Source of the DNA: a virus
Length of the DNA: 45,517 nucleotides
Direction: 5' to 3' (one strand)
IMG/VR virus record: IMGVR_UViG_3300013125_000013
Location: 1 to 45,517 of that record
In this document: positions 25,623 to 34,080 of the stretch, piece by piece
Position numbering within the stretch: position 1 is the stretch's first letter
How the letters are laid out: every line of letters starts with the position of its first letter
Notes under the pieces: generated by a model
The model's database searches: none
What the model was told of the DNA's origin: nothing
The model's input: only the letters and a program-made list of their open reading frames with translations
Program-made: the position numbers and the translations under genes

Positions 25623-25888
25623 GCGAGGATGGTAAGGTTGTTAAGCTGGTGCCTCCGGTAAGTAACCTGGAGCCCAACATTGGCGTGGCAGAGTTGCTAG
25701 ATAATCTCAGTGGGCGGATTAAGGCTGGGGAGTCTACGGTAAACAAGGCCATTGTTATTCTGGCTAGTGATGATGGCGGGCACACTGTTCAGTATGGCTG
25801 GTCGCAGTCAAACATGGCGCTTACTCAATGCTTGGCTGCTTTGGAGGTTGTAAAGTACCAGATTTTGCAGGCGATGGAGGTTCGGTGA
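25619..25888 (+). CDS. Small hypothetical protein in the replication block
   Basis: 89 residues beginning in an ATGA overlap with the loader and ending in a GTGA overlap with the next gene. It has a core that looks like alpha/beta (VNKAIVILASDDGGHTVQYG) and a C-terminal helix (LTQCLAALEVVKYQILQAME). No family recognised. Confidence 0.55.
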   Translation: MSEDGKVVKLVPPVSNLEPNIGVAELLDNLSGRIKAGESTVNKAIVILASDDGGHTVQYGWSQSNMALTQCLAALEVVKYQILQAMEVR

Positions 25889-26292
25889 AAAGGCGCCTAG
25901 ATAGCATACAGCCTGTGCAGCGGTTGTATGTCGATGGGGAGATGCTGACGGTGCGCACGCACGGAATGTTGCACTTCTTTGAGAAGTACACCTTTCCTGA
26001 GAGAGTCTGGGCATGGTTAGACAATGTTGCAGTGGACTACAATCTAGTCTTAGTATTCACAGGACGGAAAATCACTCCAAACGAGCGCACCTTGAACAGC
26101 TTTTATGAGGTGCGTGAGTTTGACTCTCTGGCCGGTTGCTTAGCCGAAGTAAACGGCTCTTCTAGGGTAGCGGGGTTCGCCACAAACAATGGCATGCGAG
26201 TCGGTGAGGGGGCGTTTCTTCTCACCGATATACCTTCACGCAGAAGTGGGCGGATATGGACCTTGAGAAAAGCTTCTTCTCACGGATTGTAA
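25885..26292 (+). CDS. Hypothetical protein before the replicative helicase
   Basis: 135 residues from a GTG at 25885 that overlaps the preceding stop (GTGA), with GATGGAGG just upstream. It opens MKRRLDSIQPVQRLYVDGEM and includes NLVLVFTGRKITPNERTLNS and FATNNGMRVGEGAFLL. I cannot assign it. It overlaps the helicase gene by 37 bases, so start choice for the helicase and this stop were both checked and both look acceptable. Confidence 0.5.
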   Translation: MKRRLDSIQPVQRLYVDGEMLTVRTHGMLHFFEKYTFPERVWAWLDNVAVDYNLVLVFTGRKITPNERTLNSFYEVREFDSLAGCLAEVNGSSRVAGFATNNGMRVGEGAFLLTDIPSRRSGRIWTLRKASSHGL

Positions 26293-27482
26293 TACATGGC
26301 GGGTTTTCACAGGCTCTTGATGCTGGGGTTTCTGATGTTCTCCTAGAGGGGCGGGGCAAGGAAATATGGACGTGGCTCAAGAGCCATTACAGGGAACACG
26401 GCGCCCCAGCCGGGACAGAGGCATTCAGGCGGGAGTTTCCAGACTACGTTCTCGATGATACGGCCAACGAGGCTGTCACCTACTACATCGAGCAGTTTCG
26501 ACGGCGTTTTGCCTACAACGAGCTTTCAGACGGCGTGAGAAAAACGCTGGAGATTCTTAAGTCCAGAGATGATCCATTCGCCGCCGTAGACATTCTTCGC
26601 CATAAACTTCGTGGCATAGACAGTACCGCCGCCACTACGTCTGACATTGACTGGACAAAGACGTTGGAAGAGCGGTTTAATCGTTATCTGGAGATCAAGA
26701 AGTTCAAGGGTATAGACGGCATACCAACGGGGTTTCAGGGGCTTGATACAGCGCTTATGGGGTTTCACCCAGAAGAGTATCATCTTGTTTGCTCACGCCC
26801 AAAGGTCGGAAAGTCGTGGCTTTGCTCATTACTAGCTGTGCGTACACACAACGCTGGTTTCCGTCCGATACTCTTCACTAAAGAGATGGGCACGTTTCCT
26901 ATCGCTCGTAGAGTTGACGCGATGAAGTTTAAGCTGCCGTATGGGCAGCTTAGGGCAGGTGGTCTTGACACTTCGCAGGAGTTGGCTTGGCAAGAGGCCA
27001 TGGCTAATGAGGCGGAGAAGCAACCTCTTATGGTTATCGGTGAAGCTGGCGGGGGTGTATCACTTATAGCCGCAAAGATTGACCAGTATAAGCCCGACAT
27101 TGTGTTCATTGACGGCGTGTACTTTCTAAAGGATGACAGAGACGGTGAGGCGGATTGGCTGCGTCACCAGCACATATCAGAGGATCTTAAGCAGCTTTCA
27201 AAGAGTTCGCACACCCCTATAGTGGCGACTACCCAGCTTAACAAAGAGGGGGAAATCGCCTACGCGGATATCCTTCGTCACCCTGATTCCGTCATCATAC
27301 TGGAAGCCGATGAGGATATGAAGATGGACAAGGAGCTTCGTGTAATACTAAGAGCCCACAGAGAGGGCGCCACGGGAGAATGGCTGTGGCGGTGGGACTT
27401 GGATACTATGGAATTTTTCGAGTTGAACACTGCCAGGACGGCGGTTCAGGAGGTGCCACAGGATGACCCCCTCAAGTTCTGA
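26256..27482 (+). CDS. DnaB-like replicative DNA helicase
   Basis: 408 residues. An N-terminal helical region (to about 130) is followed by the RecA-fold motor: GIDGIPTGFQGLDTALMGFH, Walker A SRPKVGKSW (about 180-188), a FTKEM segment, Walker B DIVFIDGVYFL (near 284-294), and PIVATTQLNKEG with the H3-type Gln. The first Walker A Gly is Ser here, whereas DnaB usually has A/G-R-P-x-x-G-K; Lys and Ser/Thr are retained. It unwinds the fork 5'-3' as a hexamer. It belongs to the initiator-loader-helicase-primase series in this block. Confidence 0.85.
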   Translation: MDLEKSFFSRIVIHGGFSQALDAGVSDVLLEGRGKEIWTWLKSHYREHGAPAGTEAFRREFPDYVLDDTANEAVTYYIEQFRRRFAYNELSDGVRKTLEILKSRDDPFAAVDILRHKLRGIDSTAATTSDIDWTKTLEERFNRYLEIKKFKGIDGIPTGFQGLDTALMGFHPEEYHLVCSRPKVGKSWLCSLLAVRTHNAGFRPILFTKEMGTFPIARRVDAMKFKLPYGQLRAGGLDTSQELAWQEAMANEAEKQPLMVIGEAGGGVSLIAAKIDQYKPDIVFIDGVYFLKDDRDGEADWLRHQHISEDLKQLSKSSHTPIVATTQLNKEGEIAYADILRHPDSVIILEADEDMKMDKELRVILRAHREGATGEWLWRWDLDTMEFFELNTARTAVQEVPQDDPLKF

Positions 27483-27870
27483 GTGGTACAGGAATCTCAA
27501 GGAGTTCCTAATGGCCGCGCACCCTGACGCGGAGAAGATTCTTGTGTGGGAGTCGGTGCTACGCAGTGAATTTCCCGCCTTGTTGGACCGGCTCAGCTTT
27601 CTATGGGAAGTTGAGACCATGGAGTTTAATTGGCTGCTTCTTGACAAACCGGGATATTTCTCCGCTTGCACTCCAGAAGAGCTTAGGGCATACAGACGCG
27701 GCGCTGTTATGCTGGCCAAGACTATCAGGTTCGTCATTGCGGCATCACTGAAGGTAGACCCCACCGATATGGCTGGAGCGCTTAATGAGCGTAGAGCAGT
27801 CCAAGAAAGAGCGCGTAAGATCCTTTGTCCTGAAGCTGTTGGCGATCCCACCAGGAGAACTGGCGGATAA
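27463..27870 (+). CDS. Hypothetical protein between helicase and primase
   Basis: 135 residues. AGGAGG lies about ten bases before the ATG, inside the helicase C terminus. It is helical and Arg/Leu-rich (EWYRNLKEFLMAAHPDAEKI, TPEELRAYRRGAVMLAKTIR). Its last 86 bases overlap the primase gene, an unusually long overlap for this window, but the primase start has its own GGAG and both frames look coding. No family recognised. Confidence 0.5.
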   Translation: MTPSSSEWYRNLKEFLMAAHPDAEKILVWESVLRSEFPALLDRLSFLWEVETMEFNWLLLDKPGYFSACTPEELRAYRRGAVMLAKTIRFVIAASLKVDPTDMAGALNERRAVQERARKILCPEAVGDPTRRTGG

Positions 27871-28789
27871 GCACGTTAAGGACACCGGAGACAATCTCCA
27901 AATAAGCTGCCCATTTGCGGCATATACGCCAGAGCATCGTAGTCTAATCGACAAGCATCCGAGTCTGGGGATACTAGTTACTGATGGTGGTCCCAGTCCT
28001 TTTCACTGCTGGACTTGTGGAGTCAAGGGGCTGAATCTTGTTCACTTGATAGAGCGTCTTGAGCAGAAAAACGCGGTCTTTGCGCAGTTCAAAAAAGAGG
28101 CTGAAGAGATAGAGGGTTCAGAGCTTGAAAGGCTCGCGTACTCACTTCCGGCGTACGAATCCGATGTTGCTGCGTATGCCGACCAGATTGTGCCAGAGGC
28201 GGCCTATAGGCAATTCGCTGGGCTCATACACCCTTACCTTATAAGTAGAGGAGTGTTACCAGATACAGCCAAGAGGTGGGAGGCCGGGTACGACGAATCA
28301 CAACACAGAGTAGTATTTCCTGTCCGTACGAAACTGGGCGCTTTGGTGGGCTGTGTAGGCCGAGCTACATCCAAAGCTATATGGCCTCCCTACCTTAACT
28401 ATTGGAATTTCGACAAGGGGCGGTTCCTATTTGGGCACCAGCTTGTCAAACCACAGACGGTACTCATAGTTGTAGAGGGTGTTTTTGACGCGGTAATGAC
28501 GTGGCAACGGTTAGGCGACATGCGTAGACAGTTTAGTGTTGTTGCCACAATGGGAGCCGAGATTACCGATTATCAAGTAGATTTGCTCATAGACGCCGGA
28601 CAGGCATTGGTTGTTGGCTTGGATAACGACGCTCCAGGTGTAAAGGGCAAAGGAAAGTTGATTGACCGCGCCAGAAGGCGGTTTCCAGTATACCAAGTGC
28701 GCTATCCTCAGGAGGATGCAAAAGACCCTGACGCATTAGGTGAGCGGTTCATAGAGCTTGTGCTTGACCCGGATATCGTCCTTTATTGA
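27785..28789 (+). CDS. DnaG-type primase (zinc finger plus TOPRIM)
   Basis: 334 residues. A CHC2-like zinc site is formed by Cys42, His51, Cys75 and Cys78 (CPFAAYTPEH, then FHCWTCGVKG). The TOPRIM domain shows VLIVVEGVFDAV near 227-238 with the catalytic Glu, GLDNDAPG near 278-285 and a KDPDALG segment near 320. It makes RNA primers on the template exposed by the DnaB-like helicase. It is shorter than bacterial DnaG (about 600), as is usual for phage primases. The stop TGA lies inside the -35 box of the next promoter. Confidence 0.82.
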   Translation: MSVEQSKKERVRSFVLKLLAIPPGELADKHVKDTGDNLQISCPFAAYTPEHRSLIDKHPSLGILVTDGGPSPFHCWTCGVKGLNLVHLIERLEQKNAVFAQFKKEAEEIEGSELERLAYSLPAYESDVAAYADQIVPEAAYRQFAGLIHPYLISRGVLPDTAKRWEAGYDESQHRVVFPVRTKLGALVGCVGRATSKAIWPPYLNYWNFDKGRFLFGHQLVKPQTVLIVVEGVFDAVMTWQRLGDMRRQFSVVATMGAEITDYQVDLLIDAGQALVVGLDNDAPGVKGKGKLIDRARRRFPVYQVRYPQEDAKDPDALGERFIELVLDPDIVLY

Positions 28790-28814
28790 CAGGACAACAG
28801 CTTCATGATATGAT
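28786..28814 (+). promoter_or_regulatory. Promoter TTGACA-17-TATGAT with extended -10
   Basis: A perfect TTGACA at 28786-28791 (overlapping the primase stop), a 17-base spacer ending in TGA, and TATGAT at 28809-28814. The TG one base before the -10 is an extended -10 motif. Unlike most sites it has GGACAACAG rather than AACACAG after the -35. Small hairpins TCTTA/TAAGA and GTCC/GGAC lie in the leader before the AAGGAGG site. Confidence 0.7.
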
Positions 28815-28858
28815 CTTAACTAACATAAGAAGTCCCTAGAGGACAAAAGGAGGGTGTG

Positions 28859-29542
28859 ATGGCTGAGTGGTGGGACACTGGATACGAGGTTCCGGCCGAA
28901 GAGGAGTCAGGGCGTGGCAAGGGCATTTTTCGGTTCTACATGCCAGAGCAGGCCAAGAAGCCTGGGTTCAAGACCAAGATCACGTTCGTAGACGACGACA
29001 CCAAGGCACTTGAGTTGCTGGCTGATGGCAAGAAGGTGAAGATCCAGCTTCCCTTCCGCTGCCACGAGCACCAGTTTCACCTCAACGGTCACTGGCGCAA
29101 CTGGTTCACTTGCCTCACCCCCATGGGCGTTGGTTGCCCGGCGTGCAAGGCTGGAAATGAGGCGTCTGGCATCGCTGTCTGGACTGTGATCGACCACAGC
29201 GTTTGGACGGACAAGAGCGGGAAGACCCACAAGGACGAGTTGAAGCTGTTCGTTGTCAAGACGACTTCGGCGCCCTTTAAGCTTCTCAAGCAGCAGTCCG
29301 AGAAGAGGGGCGGCCTTCGAGGGTGTACTTACGAGGTTCAGCGGCTCGGTGACAAGAGCCCCAACGTCGGGGACACCTTCGACTTCGAGGAAAAGAAGCC
29401 CCTCGACGCCGCTCTCCAGCCGTTCAACTACTTCGAGGTCTTCGCCCCGAAGAGTCCGGCTGAGTTGATCAAGGTGCTGGGCATGGCCGCGGAAGCGGCG
29501 GCCGGGGCTGAGGGCGCTGGCCAAGAGAAGGTCAACTGGTAG
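28859..29542 (+). CDS. Probable single-stranded DNA-binding protein
   Basis: 227 residues from the ATG at 28859 with AAGGAGG five bases upstream. Residues about 65-115 combine a beta barrel strand, an HxH (PFRCHEHQFHLNGHW) and WFTCLTPMGVGCPACKAG with Cys residues that may hold zinc, then AVWTVIDHS. A long acidic/Ala-rich C terminus follows. These features fit phage gp32-like SSB proteins, where a zinc knuckle is embedded in an OB fold. Codon choice is strongly biased and GC-rich, as expected for an abundant protein, and it has its own promoter. The family call is by pattern. Confidence 0.6.
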   Translation: MAEWWDTGYEVPAEEESGRGKGIFRFYMPEQAKKPGFKTKITFVDDDTKALELLADGKKVKIQLPFRCHEHQFHLNGHWRNWFTCLTPMGVGCPACKAGNEASGIAVWTVIDHSVWTDKSGKTHKDELKLFVVKTTSAPFKLLKQQSEKRGGLRGCTYEVQRLGDKSPNVGDTFDFEEKKPLDAALQPFNYFEVFAPKSPAELIKVLGMAAEAAAGAEGAGQEKVNW

Positions 29543-29558
29543 CCTCCAATCTGACTTC

Positions 29559-29587
29559 TTGACAAACACAGAGTTTCCTGATACTCT
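29559..29587 (+). promoter_or_regulatory. Promoter TTGACA-17-TACTCT before DNA polymerase
   Basis: TTGACA at 29559-29564, spacer AACACAGAGTTTCCTGA, then TACTCT at 29582-29587 with TG one base upstream as extended -10. The -35 plus spacer are identical to those of the ligase promoter at 38054. TCTCCT just downstream can pair with GGGAGA of the ribosome site at about 29602-29607. Confidence 0.6.
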
Positions 29588-29612
29588 TCTCCTGAACATC
29601 GGGGAGATCCTT

Positions 29613-31499
29613 ATGGGAGCGGTTAACACACCGAGAGATTTCGCGGCCCTTGAGAAACACCTCTCTATGGCCGAAGAGGTGGCCTTCGATACTGAAACCG
29701 ACTCACTCAGCCATCACCGGCAAATGATCGGCTTCTCAGTAGCCACTAGGGATGGGGCTTGGTACATCCCTGTAGCTCACAAGGAGTGGGACGCCAGTAA
29801 CGTCCATGATATTCCTATGGAGGCTATGCGCAAACAAGCATTAGCGGGGGATAACAAGAACGTCCCGAAGGAACACGCGCTACGACTCCTCACGGCGCTT
29901 TTCACTGACCCTAATAAGCATGTGTGGATACACAACGCCAAGTTTGACGTGCATGTGCTTCGCAACTTCGGCATCGACCCGCTCGATATCAAAGCGAAGA
30001 TCCTCGACTCAATGATGCTCTCTTGGCTCATCAACCCCGAGAGGCCGCACGGGCTAAAGGTACTTGTCAAGCAGTATCTTAATTACCAGATGACGACGTT
30101 TGAGGAGGTGTCGGCGGGATGGGGCTCTAATGCCAATGTGCCAGTGCATCTCATGGCCGCCTATGCGTCCGATGACGTGAAACAGCTTCTTCCTCTGGCG
30201 TGGAAGATGCTGGAGGAATTGGCGGCCATGGGTGACACCATGCTCAAGGTGTTCTATGAGCTTGAGTGTCCAATGGTGATGGTGCTGGAGGACATGGAGG
30301 ACGTGGGCTTTCTTATCGACACGCCGTATCTCAAGCGTATTCGAGAGGAGATGGTTATTGAGCAAGATACGCTTTTGAAGAAGATGGCGGAGTTGCTACA
30401 GATCCCGCCTGAACAGGTGAAGCTGGGATCTACGCAATGGCTGTCAAAGACGTTCATTGAACAGTTGAAATGGTGGGGCATTCGCTCTGACTGGGTACGT
30501 GGAAAGAACGGATGCTACTCCACGGCTTCTGGGGTACTTGAGCAGATAGCTGAGGGGCAGGTTCCTGGCACCACTCCCGCTGGTGTGGAGGCTGTTAGGC
30601 TTATCCTTCGTCACAGAACGGTTGGCAAGCTCGTATCAACGTATACCAATTCGCTGTATGATGTAGTTGATGCGAATGGGAGACTGCATGCCTCTTTCCT
30701 GCAACACGGCACGGCGACTGGAAGGTTTTCCAGTTCAGCTCCCAACCTCCAAAATATTCCCAGAGAGCCCAAGCCCGAAGAAGAACTGCCTTCGATTAGA
30801 AGGGCGTTCATTCCGAGACAAGGATTCAAGATGCTCGGTGTGGACTACTCGCAGATTGAACTTCGACTGGCCGCTCATTTCAGTGCTGACCCCATTATGC
30901 TGCACATCTATCAGACCAACGGTGACATTCACCAGAAAACGGCGGATGAGTGTGGCTGTTCTAGGCAGCACGCCAAAGGGATTAACTTCGGCCTCATATA
31001 TGGGATGGGGCCAAAGAAGTTGGCGGAGGTGCTGAAGATTCCCGAGTCTGAAGCCCGACTCTACCATCGACGGTACTTCCAAACCTACGCAGGCATAGGC
31101 GCATTCCAAGCATTTACGCAGAACATGACGCGCAAGCAAGGGTACGTTTCCACCCTCATAGGAAGACGCCGATATCTTCCCGATATCAATTCGTCTGATT
31201 GGAAGGTGAAAGGTCCGGCAGAAAGGCAGGCTGTTAATACGAAAGTGCAGGGTTCCGCAGCAGACCTGATTAAGATATCCATGCGGAATCTTCGCAATAA
31301 GTTCATCGAGGACGGCGTATGGCGCAAGGATGTCTTCATGCTGTCTCAGGTCCATGACGAGCTTCTATTCGAAGTGCGAGAGGGCTGCGAGGAGTATGTC
31401 ATGGGCGTGATCAAGGAGCAGATGGAGGGAAGCATTCAGCTTCGGGTGCCTCTGATAGCGGAGCCGAAGATTGGCGGGTGTTGGGCCGAGACAAAGTAG
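29613..31499 (+). CDS. Family A DNA polymerase with 3'-5' exonuclease
   Basis: 628 residues from the ATG at 29613 with GGGGAGA upstream; earlier codons in this frame form the promoter. Exonuclease motifs: DTETDSL (Asp26, Glu28), NAKFDVHVLR near 110, and YASDDV near 188. Polymerase motifs: A, GVDYSQIELRLAAHF with Asp411; B, RQHAKGINFGLIYG with Lys near 454; C, SQVHDELLFEV with His581, Asp582 and Glu583. There is no 5'-nuclease domain, so it resembles a Klenow-type phage replicase such as T7 gp5. The finger segment between motifs A and B is short. It is the probable replicative polymerase. Confidence 0.93.
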   Translation: MGAVNTPRDFAALEKHLSMAEEVAFDTETDSLSHHRQMIGFSVATRDGAWYIPVAHKEWDASNVHDIPMEAMRKQALAGDNKNVPKEHALRLLTALFTDPNKHVWIHNAKFDVHVLRNFGIDPLDIKAKILDSMMLSWLINPERPHGLKVLVKQYLNYQMTTFEEVSAGWGSNANVPVHLMAAYASDDVKQLLPLAWKMLEELAAMGDTMLKVFYELECPMVMVLEDMEDVGFLIDTPYLKRIREEMVIEQDTLLKKMAELLQIPPEQVKLGSTQWLSKTFIEQLKWWGIRSDWVRGKNGCYSTASGVLEQIAEGQVPGTTPAGVEAVRLILRHRTVGKLVSTYTNSLYDVVDANGRLHASFLQHGTATGRFSSSAPNLQNIPREPKPEEELPSIRRAFIPRQGFKMLGVDYSQIELRLAAHFSADPIMLHIYQTNGDIHQKTADECGCSRQHAKGINFGLIYGMGPKKLAEVLKIPESEARLYHRRYFQTYAGIGAFQAFTQNMTRKQGYVSTLIGRRRYLPDINSSDWKVKGPAERQAVNTKVQGSAADLIKISMRNLRNKFIEDGVWRKDVFMLSQVHDELLFEVREGCEEYVMGVIKEQMEGSIQLRVPLIAEPKIGGCWAETK

Positions 31500-31545
31500 T
31501 GGACAACAGCCGCGTATTCTCATCTCGTTGATGTGGAGAGCTTAA

Positions 31546-32841
31546 GTGGACGGTTGGACGCGGATAGCCAAGCATGAGTTCACGGCTACCATGCAGCGTG
31601 ACCTGACGCTGTACCCACCCAAGGACGACCCGGTGTGCTTGTACGGTGTAGACGGCAATGATGTTACCGTGCCTCGTGCGTACGCCCATCTAATTCCGGC
31701 GCAGTGTTGGTCGCCAATCAGTCTAGGCAGACCTTGGGGCTACGTTCCAGATGCAGTTAAGCTTCGCCCATATCAAGAGACTCCTGTTGATACGATGGAG
31801 AGGCATTTACAAGAGCATGGTGGCGGCGTATTAGAAGCTCCCTGCGGTACGGGCAAAACCGTATGCGCGCTAGAAATAATGCGGTTTCTTGGTAGAAGCA
31901 CACTAGTTCTTGTGCACAAAGAGTTTCTAATGAACCAGTGGAGAGAGCGTATTAAGGAGTTCCTTCCGGGCATAAAGGTGGGTGTGTGGCAGCGGGATCA
32001 GATGGACAGCGGCCTGGACTATGACGTAGTGCTGGGTATGGTGCAGTCTGTTGTGAGCCCCTCCAGGGAGTATCCACCGGCGCTCTTTAACTCTTTTGGT
32101 ATGGTGGTGACTGATGAGGTGCACAGATTCGCCGCGCCCTTGTGGCAGACGGCCATCACCAAGTTTCCCGCCAAGTACCGTCTTGGTCTCACGGCCACAC
32201 CGAAACGTCGAGACGGCATGGAGTACATATTCTACTATCATATCGGCAACATTGCGAGTCAGATAGCCCACACCAATCGCATACCCACCATATACAAGCT
32301 CACACTCCCGACACAGTTGAACCGGCGTGACTACATATTCCCTTGGAATGGGGACATAAATACCGCTAAGTTGGTAACGCTCTTGGCCTCCAGCAACCCG
32401 AGGACTGCGTATATCATGGCGCGTCTTCATGAGGCGTTGGAGCGTGGAAGAAAGGTGATGGTTCTCTCCGAGAGACGGGAGCACGTCGAATACATGCTTA
32501 AGACATTCCAAGACGACTCCCGTTTCTCGGAGTTTACTGGGTCTAAGTATATGGGGCAGATGAAACAAGTGGCGCTGACAGAGGCGGAAGGAGCGGACGC
32601 CATCTTTGGCACATATCAGATGGCCGCTGAGGGATTGGACATTCCCGACATAGACACTTTGCTCATGGCCACGCCTAAGACAGGTGTTATACAGGCCGTT
32701 GGGCGTATATTGCGCGATTACCCGGATAAAAAGCAACCTGTTGTACTGGATTTTGTGGACGACAACATAGACATCTGCCGGGCCTACTGGGGTTCGCGTA
32801 GGAAGAAATACTTGAGTCACAGGTATCCAGTGGTGGGATAA
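31546..32841 (+). CDS. Superfamily 2 DNA helicase (UvsW/RadD-like)
   Basis: 431 residues from a GTG at 31546. Motifs in order: a Q-like region LRPYQETPVDTM, Walker A APCGTGKT (98-105), a DEVH box (VVTDEVHR) near 193, motif III GLTATPKRRDG, and in the second RecA domain FGTYQMAAEGLDIP and motif VI QAVGRILRDY near 386. This is an ATP-dependent translocase or helicase of the kind that remodels forks and recombination intermediates (T4 UvsW type). It lies directly after the polymerase. The 46-base gap before it repeats GGACAACAG of the 28786 promoter, but no good -10 is present. Confidence 0.85.
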   Translation: MDGWTRIAKHEFTATMQRDLTLYPPKDDPVCLYGVDGNDVTVPRAYAHLIPAQCWSPISLGRPWGYVPDAVKLRPYQETPVDTMERHLQEHGGGVLEAPCGTGKTVCALEIMRFLGRSTLVLVHKEFLMNQWRERIKEFLPGIKVGVWQRDQMDSGLDYDVVLGMVQSVVSPSREYPPALFNSFGMVVTDEVHRFAAPLWQTAITKFPAKYRLGLTATPKRRDGMEYIFYYHIGNIASQIAHTNRIPTIYKLTLPTQLNRRDYIFPWNGDINTAKLVTLLASSNPRTAYIMARLHEALERGRKVMVLSERREHVEYMLKTFQDDSRFSEFTGSKYMGQMKQVALTEAEGADAIFGTYQMAAEGLDIPDIDTLLMATPKTGVIQAVGRILRDYPDKKQPVVLDFVDDNIDICRAYWGSRRKKYLSHRYPVVG

Positions 32842-32846
32842 ACTTC

Positions 32847-32875
32847 TTGACAAACTCAAGTATCCATGATACCTT
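32847..32875 (+). promoter_or_regulatory. Promoter TTGACA-17-TACCTT
   Basis: TTGACA at 32847-32852, spacer AACTCAAGTATCCATGA, TACCTT at 32870-32875, TG extension present. The spacer and -10 contain an inverted repeat, GTATC CAT GATAC (32861-32873), which could bind a regulator. It belongs to the CTTGACAAAC family and drives the gene at 32898. Confidence 0.55.
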
Positions 32876-32897
32876 TAACCTGAGAATGGAGGAGACG

Positions 32898-33440
32898 ATG
32901 GCTGGAGAGATTCAAGTTCGTACTGGTGGCATATTGGGATTCGTGAAGGCTGTATGCTCTACGTCAATTCAACAGCTTACTGACGAACAGGTGATTGACC
33001 TCTGGTCGGTGTTTGACCTGCTTGAGAAGCAGGTCATCGCCGATAAGAAAGACGAGCTTCGTACACGGCTTCTGGCCCTGGCGCAGAAGATCGGCGAGAA
33101 AACGGTCAAGGGGCACTTCGTGTGCATATTCAACGGCGCAAAGATCACTGACCAGAAGAGTAACAAAGTCGCCTTTGATACCATGAGGCTTCTTCAGTTG
33201 CTCAAGCTTAGAAACATCGAGCCAGAAGCGGCAGGCACCTGGAAATTCGCGGCCGACGAGAAGAAGCTTGAGGGGCTGGTTGGCTCTGGCCGCATTTCTT
33301 TGGAGGAGCTTAAGGGGTGTTCTACGCTCACGACCATAGACACGCTGAAAGTGCAGAAAGACCCGGAGCTTGAGAAGGCGTTTATGGACGTACTTCCTAA
33401 GCAGGGCATCTCCACCGACACCCCGCTGAATCTGGAGTAG
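32898..33440 (+). CDS. Hypothetical protein with its own promoter
   Basis: 180 residues from the ATG at 32898, chosen because GGAGG lies five bases upstream; ATG 32886 is in frame but overlaps that site. Helical and Lys/Glu-rich (IDLWSVFDLLEKQVIADKKD, ELRTRLLALAQKIGEK), with a beta-like GHFVCIFNGAKITD. No enzyme motif and no recognised family. A promoter and good ribosome site suggest appreciable expression early in infection. Confidence 0.6.
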   Translation: MAGEIQVRTGGILGFVKAVCSTSIQQLTDEQVIDLWSVFDLLEKQVIADKKDELRTRLLALAQKIGEKTVKGHFVCIFNGAKITDQKSNKVAFDTMRLLQLLKLRNIEPEAAGTWKFAADEKKLEGLVGSGRISLEELKGCSTLTTIDTLKVQKDPELEKAFMDVLPKQGISTDTPLNLE

Positions 33441-33444
33441 TAAA

Positions 33445-34080
33445 ATGCCTGACGAGGTTCTACAGGTTACAGAACAGCCCGAGATTCCGGCTTCTCTCCC
33501 TGTAGCTGGGAAGAGGGGTAAGATCGGGCCGCAGGGCAAGGGAAAGGGCGCTAACAATTCTGCCGCATACAATCATCATTATTACATGGCTCACAAAGCG
33601 CTGTTGGCGGCGCGCAAGGCCGATAGGTATCGTACAGACCCCGAATACCGGGATAAGGTCAAGGCCAAGCGTAAGGAGCAGTACGCTCGGGAGAAGGAGG
33701 ATAGGCAGAAGCGCGGTAGGAAGCCGCGACTTGATAGCTCCTTGCGCATGCAGGTTACGCTATCGGACGGTAAACAGGTTACCGTGGATATGCTCACCAT
33801 TGGGCAGTTTGCTAAGAGGGTTGGTGTGTCTGTTCACGCCATGCGGAAGTGGACGCTGCTCAGGGTTATTCCTGACGCGCTTTACCAGACGCCCGGTGGG
33901 CATCGGCTATACACGGAGCACCAGGTATACGCGCTGAAAGACGCTATCGTGTCCAGAGCAAAGCTTGGTGCTTGGAAGCTAGATCAGGCTTTTACCAACG
34001 AGGTGGTGAAGGCTTGGAGCGCGTTGGATAACGGTGTAAATCGCAAGTTCGTTGCAATCGCACTAGGGGACGAAGAATGA
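33445..34080 (+). CDS. MerR-like winged-helix DNA-binding protein
   Basis: 211 residues. A basic, disordered N-terminal half (HHYYMAHKALLAARKADRYR, DKVKAKRKEQYAREKEDRQK) leads to a MerR-type winged helix at about 112-165: LTIGQFAKRVGVSVHAMRKW, then TPGGHRLYTEHQVYALKDAI. The GGHR wing is diagnostic of the fold. MerR-like phage proteins act as transcription regulators or excision-type architectural factors. It is a candidate for reading the recurrent CTT(G)ACAAACA sites, but nothing in the sequence links them directly. It ends ATGA with the next gene. Confidence 0.7.
   Translation: MPDEVLQVTEQPEIPASLPVAGKRGKIGPQGKGKGANNSAAYNHHYYMAHKALLAARKADRYRTDPEYRDKVKAKRKEQYAREKEDRQKRGRKPRLDSSLRMQVTLSDGKQVTVDMLTIGQFAKRVGVSVHAMRKWTLLRVIPDALYQTPGGHRLYTEHQVYALKDAIVSRAKLGAWKLDQAFTNEVVKAWSALDNGVNRKFVAIALGDEE

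Noticed and set aside
27640-27656. CTTGACAAACCGGGA, resembling the -35 element
   Set aside because: It lies in the middle of a coding region (Leu-Asp-Lys-Pro-Gly), far from a gene start, with no -10 downstream.
31500-31528. GGACAACAG before the SF2 helicase gene as a promoter
   Set aside because: It shares nine bases with the 28786 promoter spacer, but TGGACA-17-TCTCGT has a poor -10, so I do not list it as a promoter.
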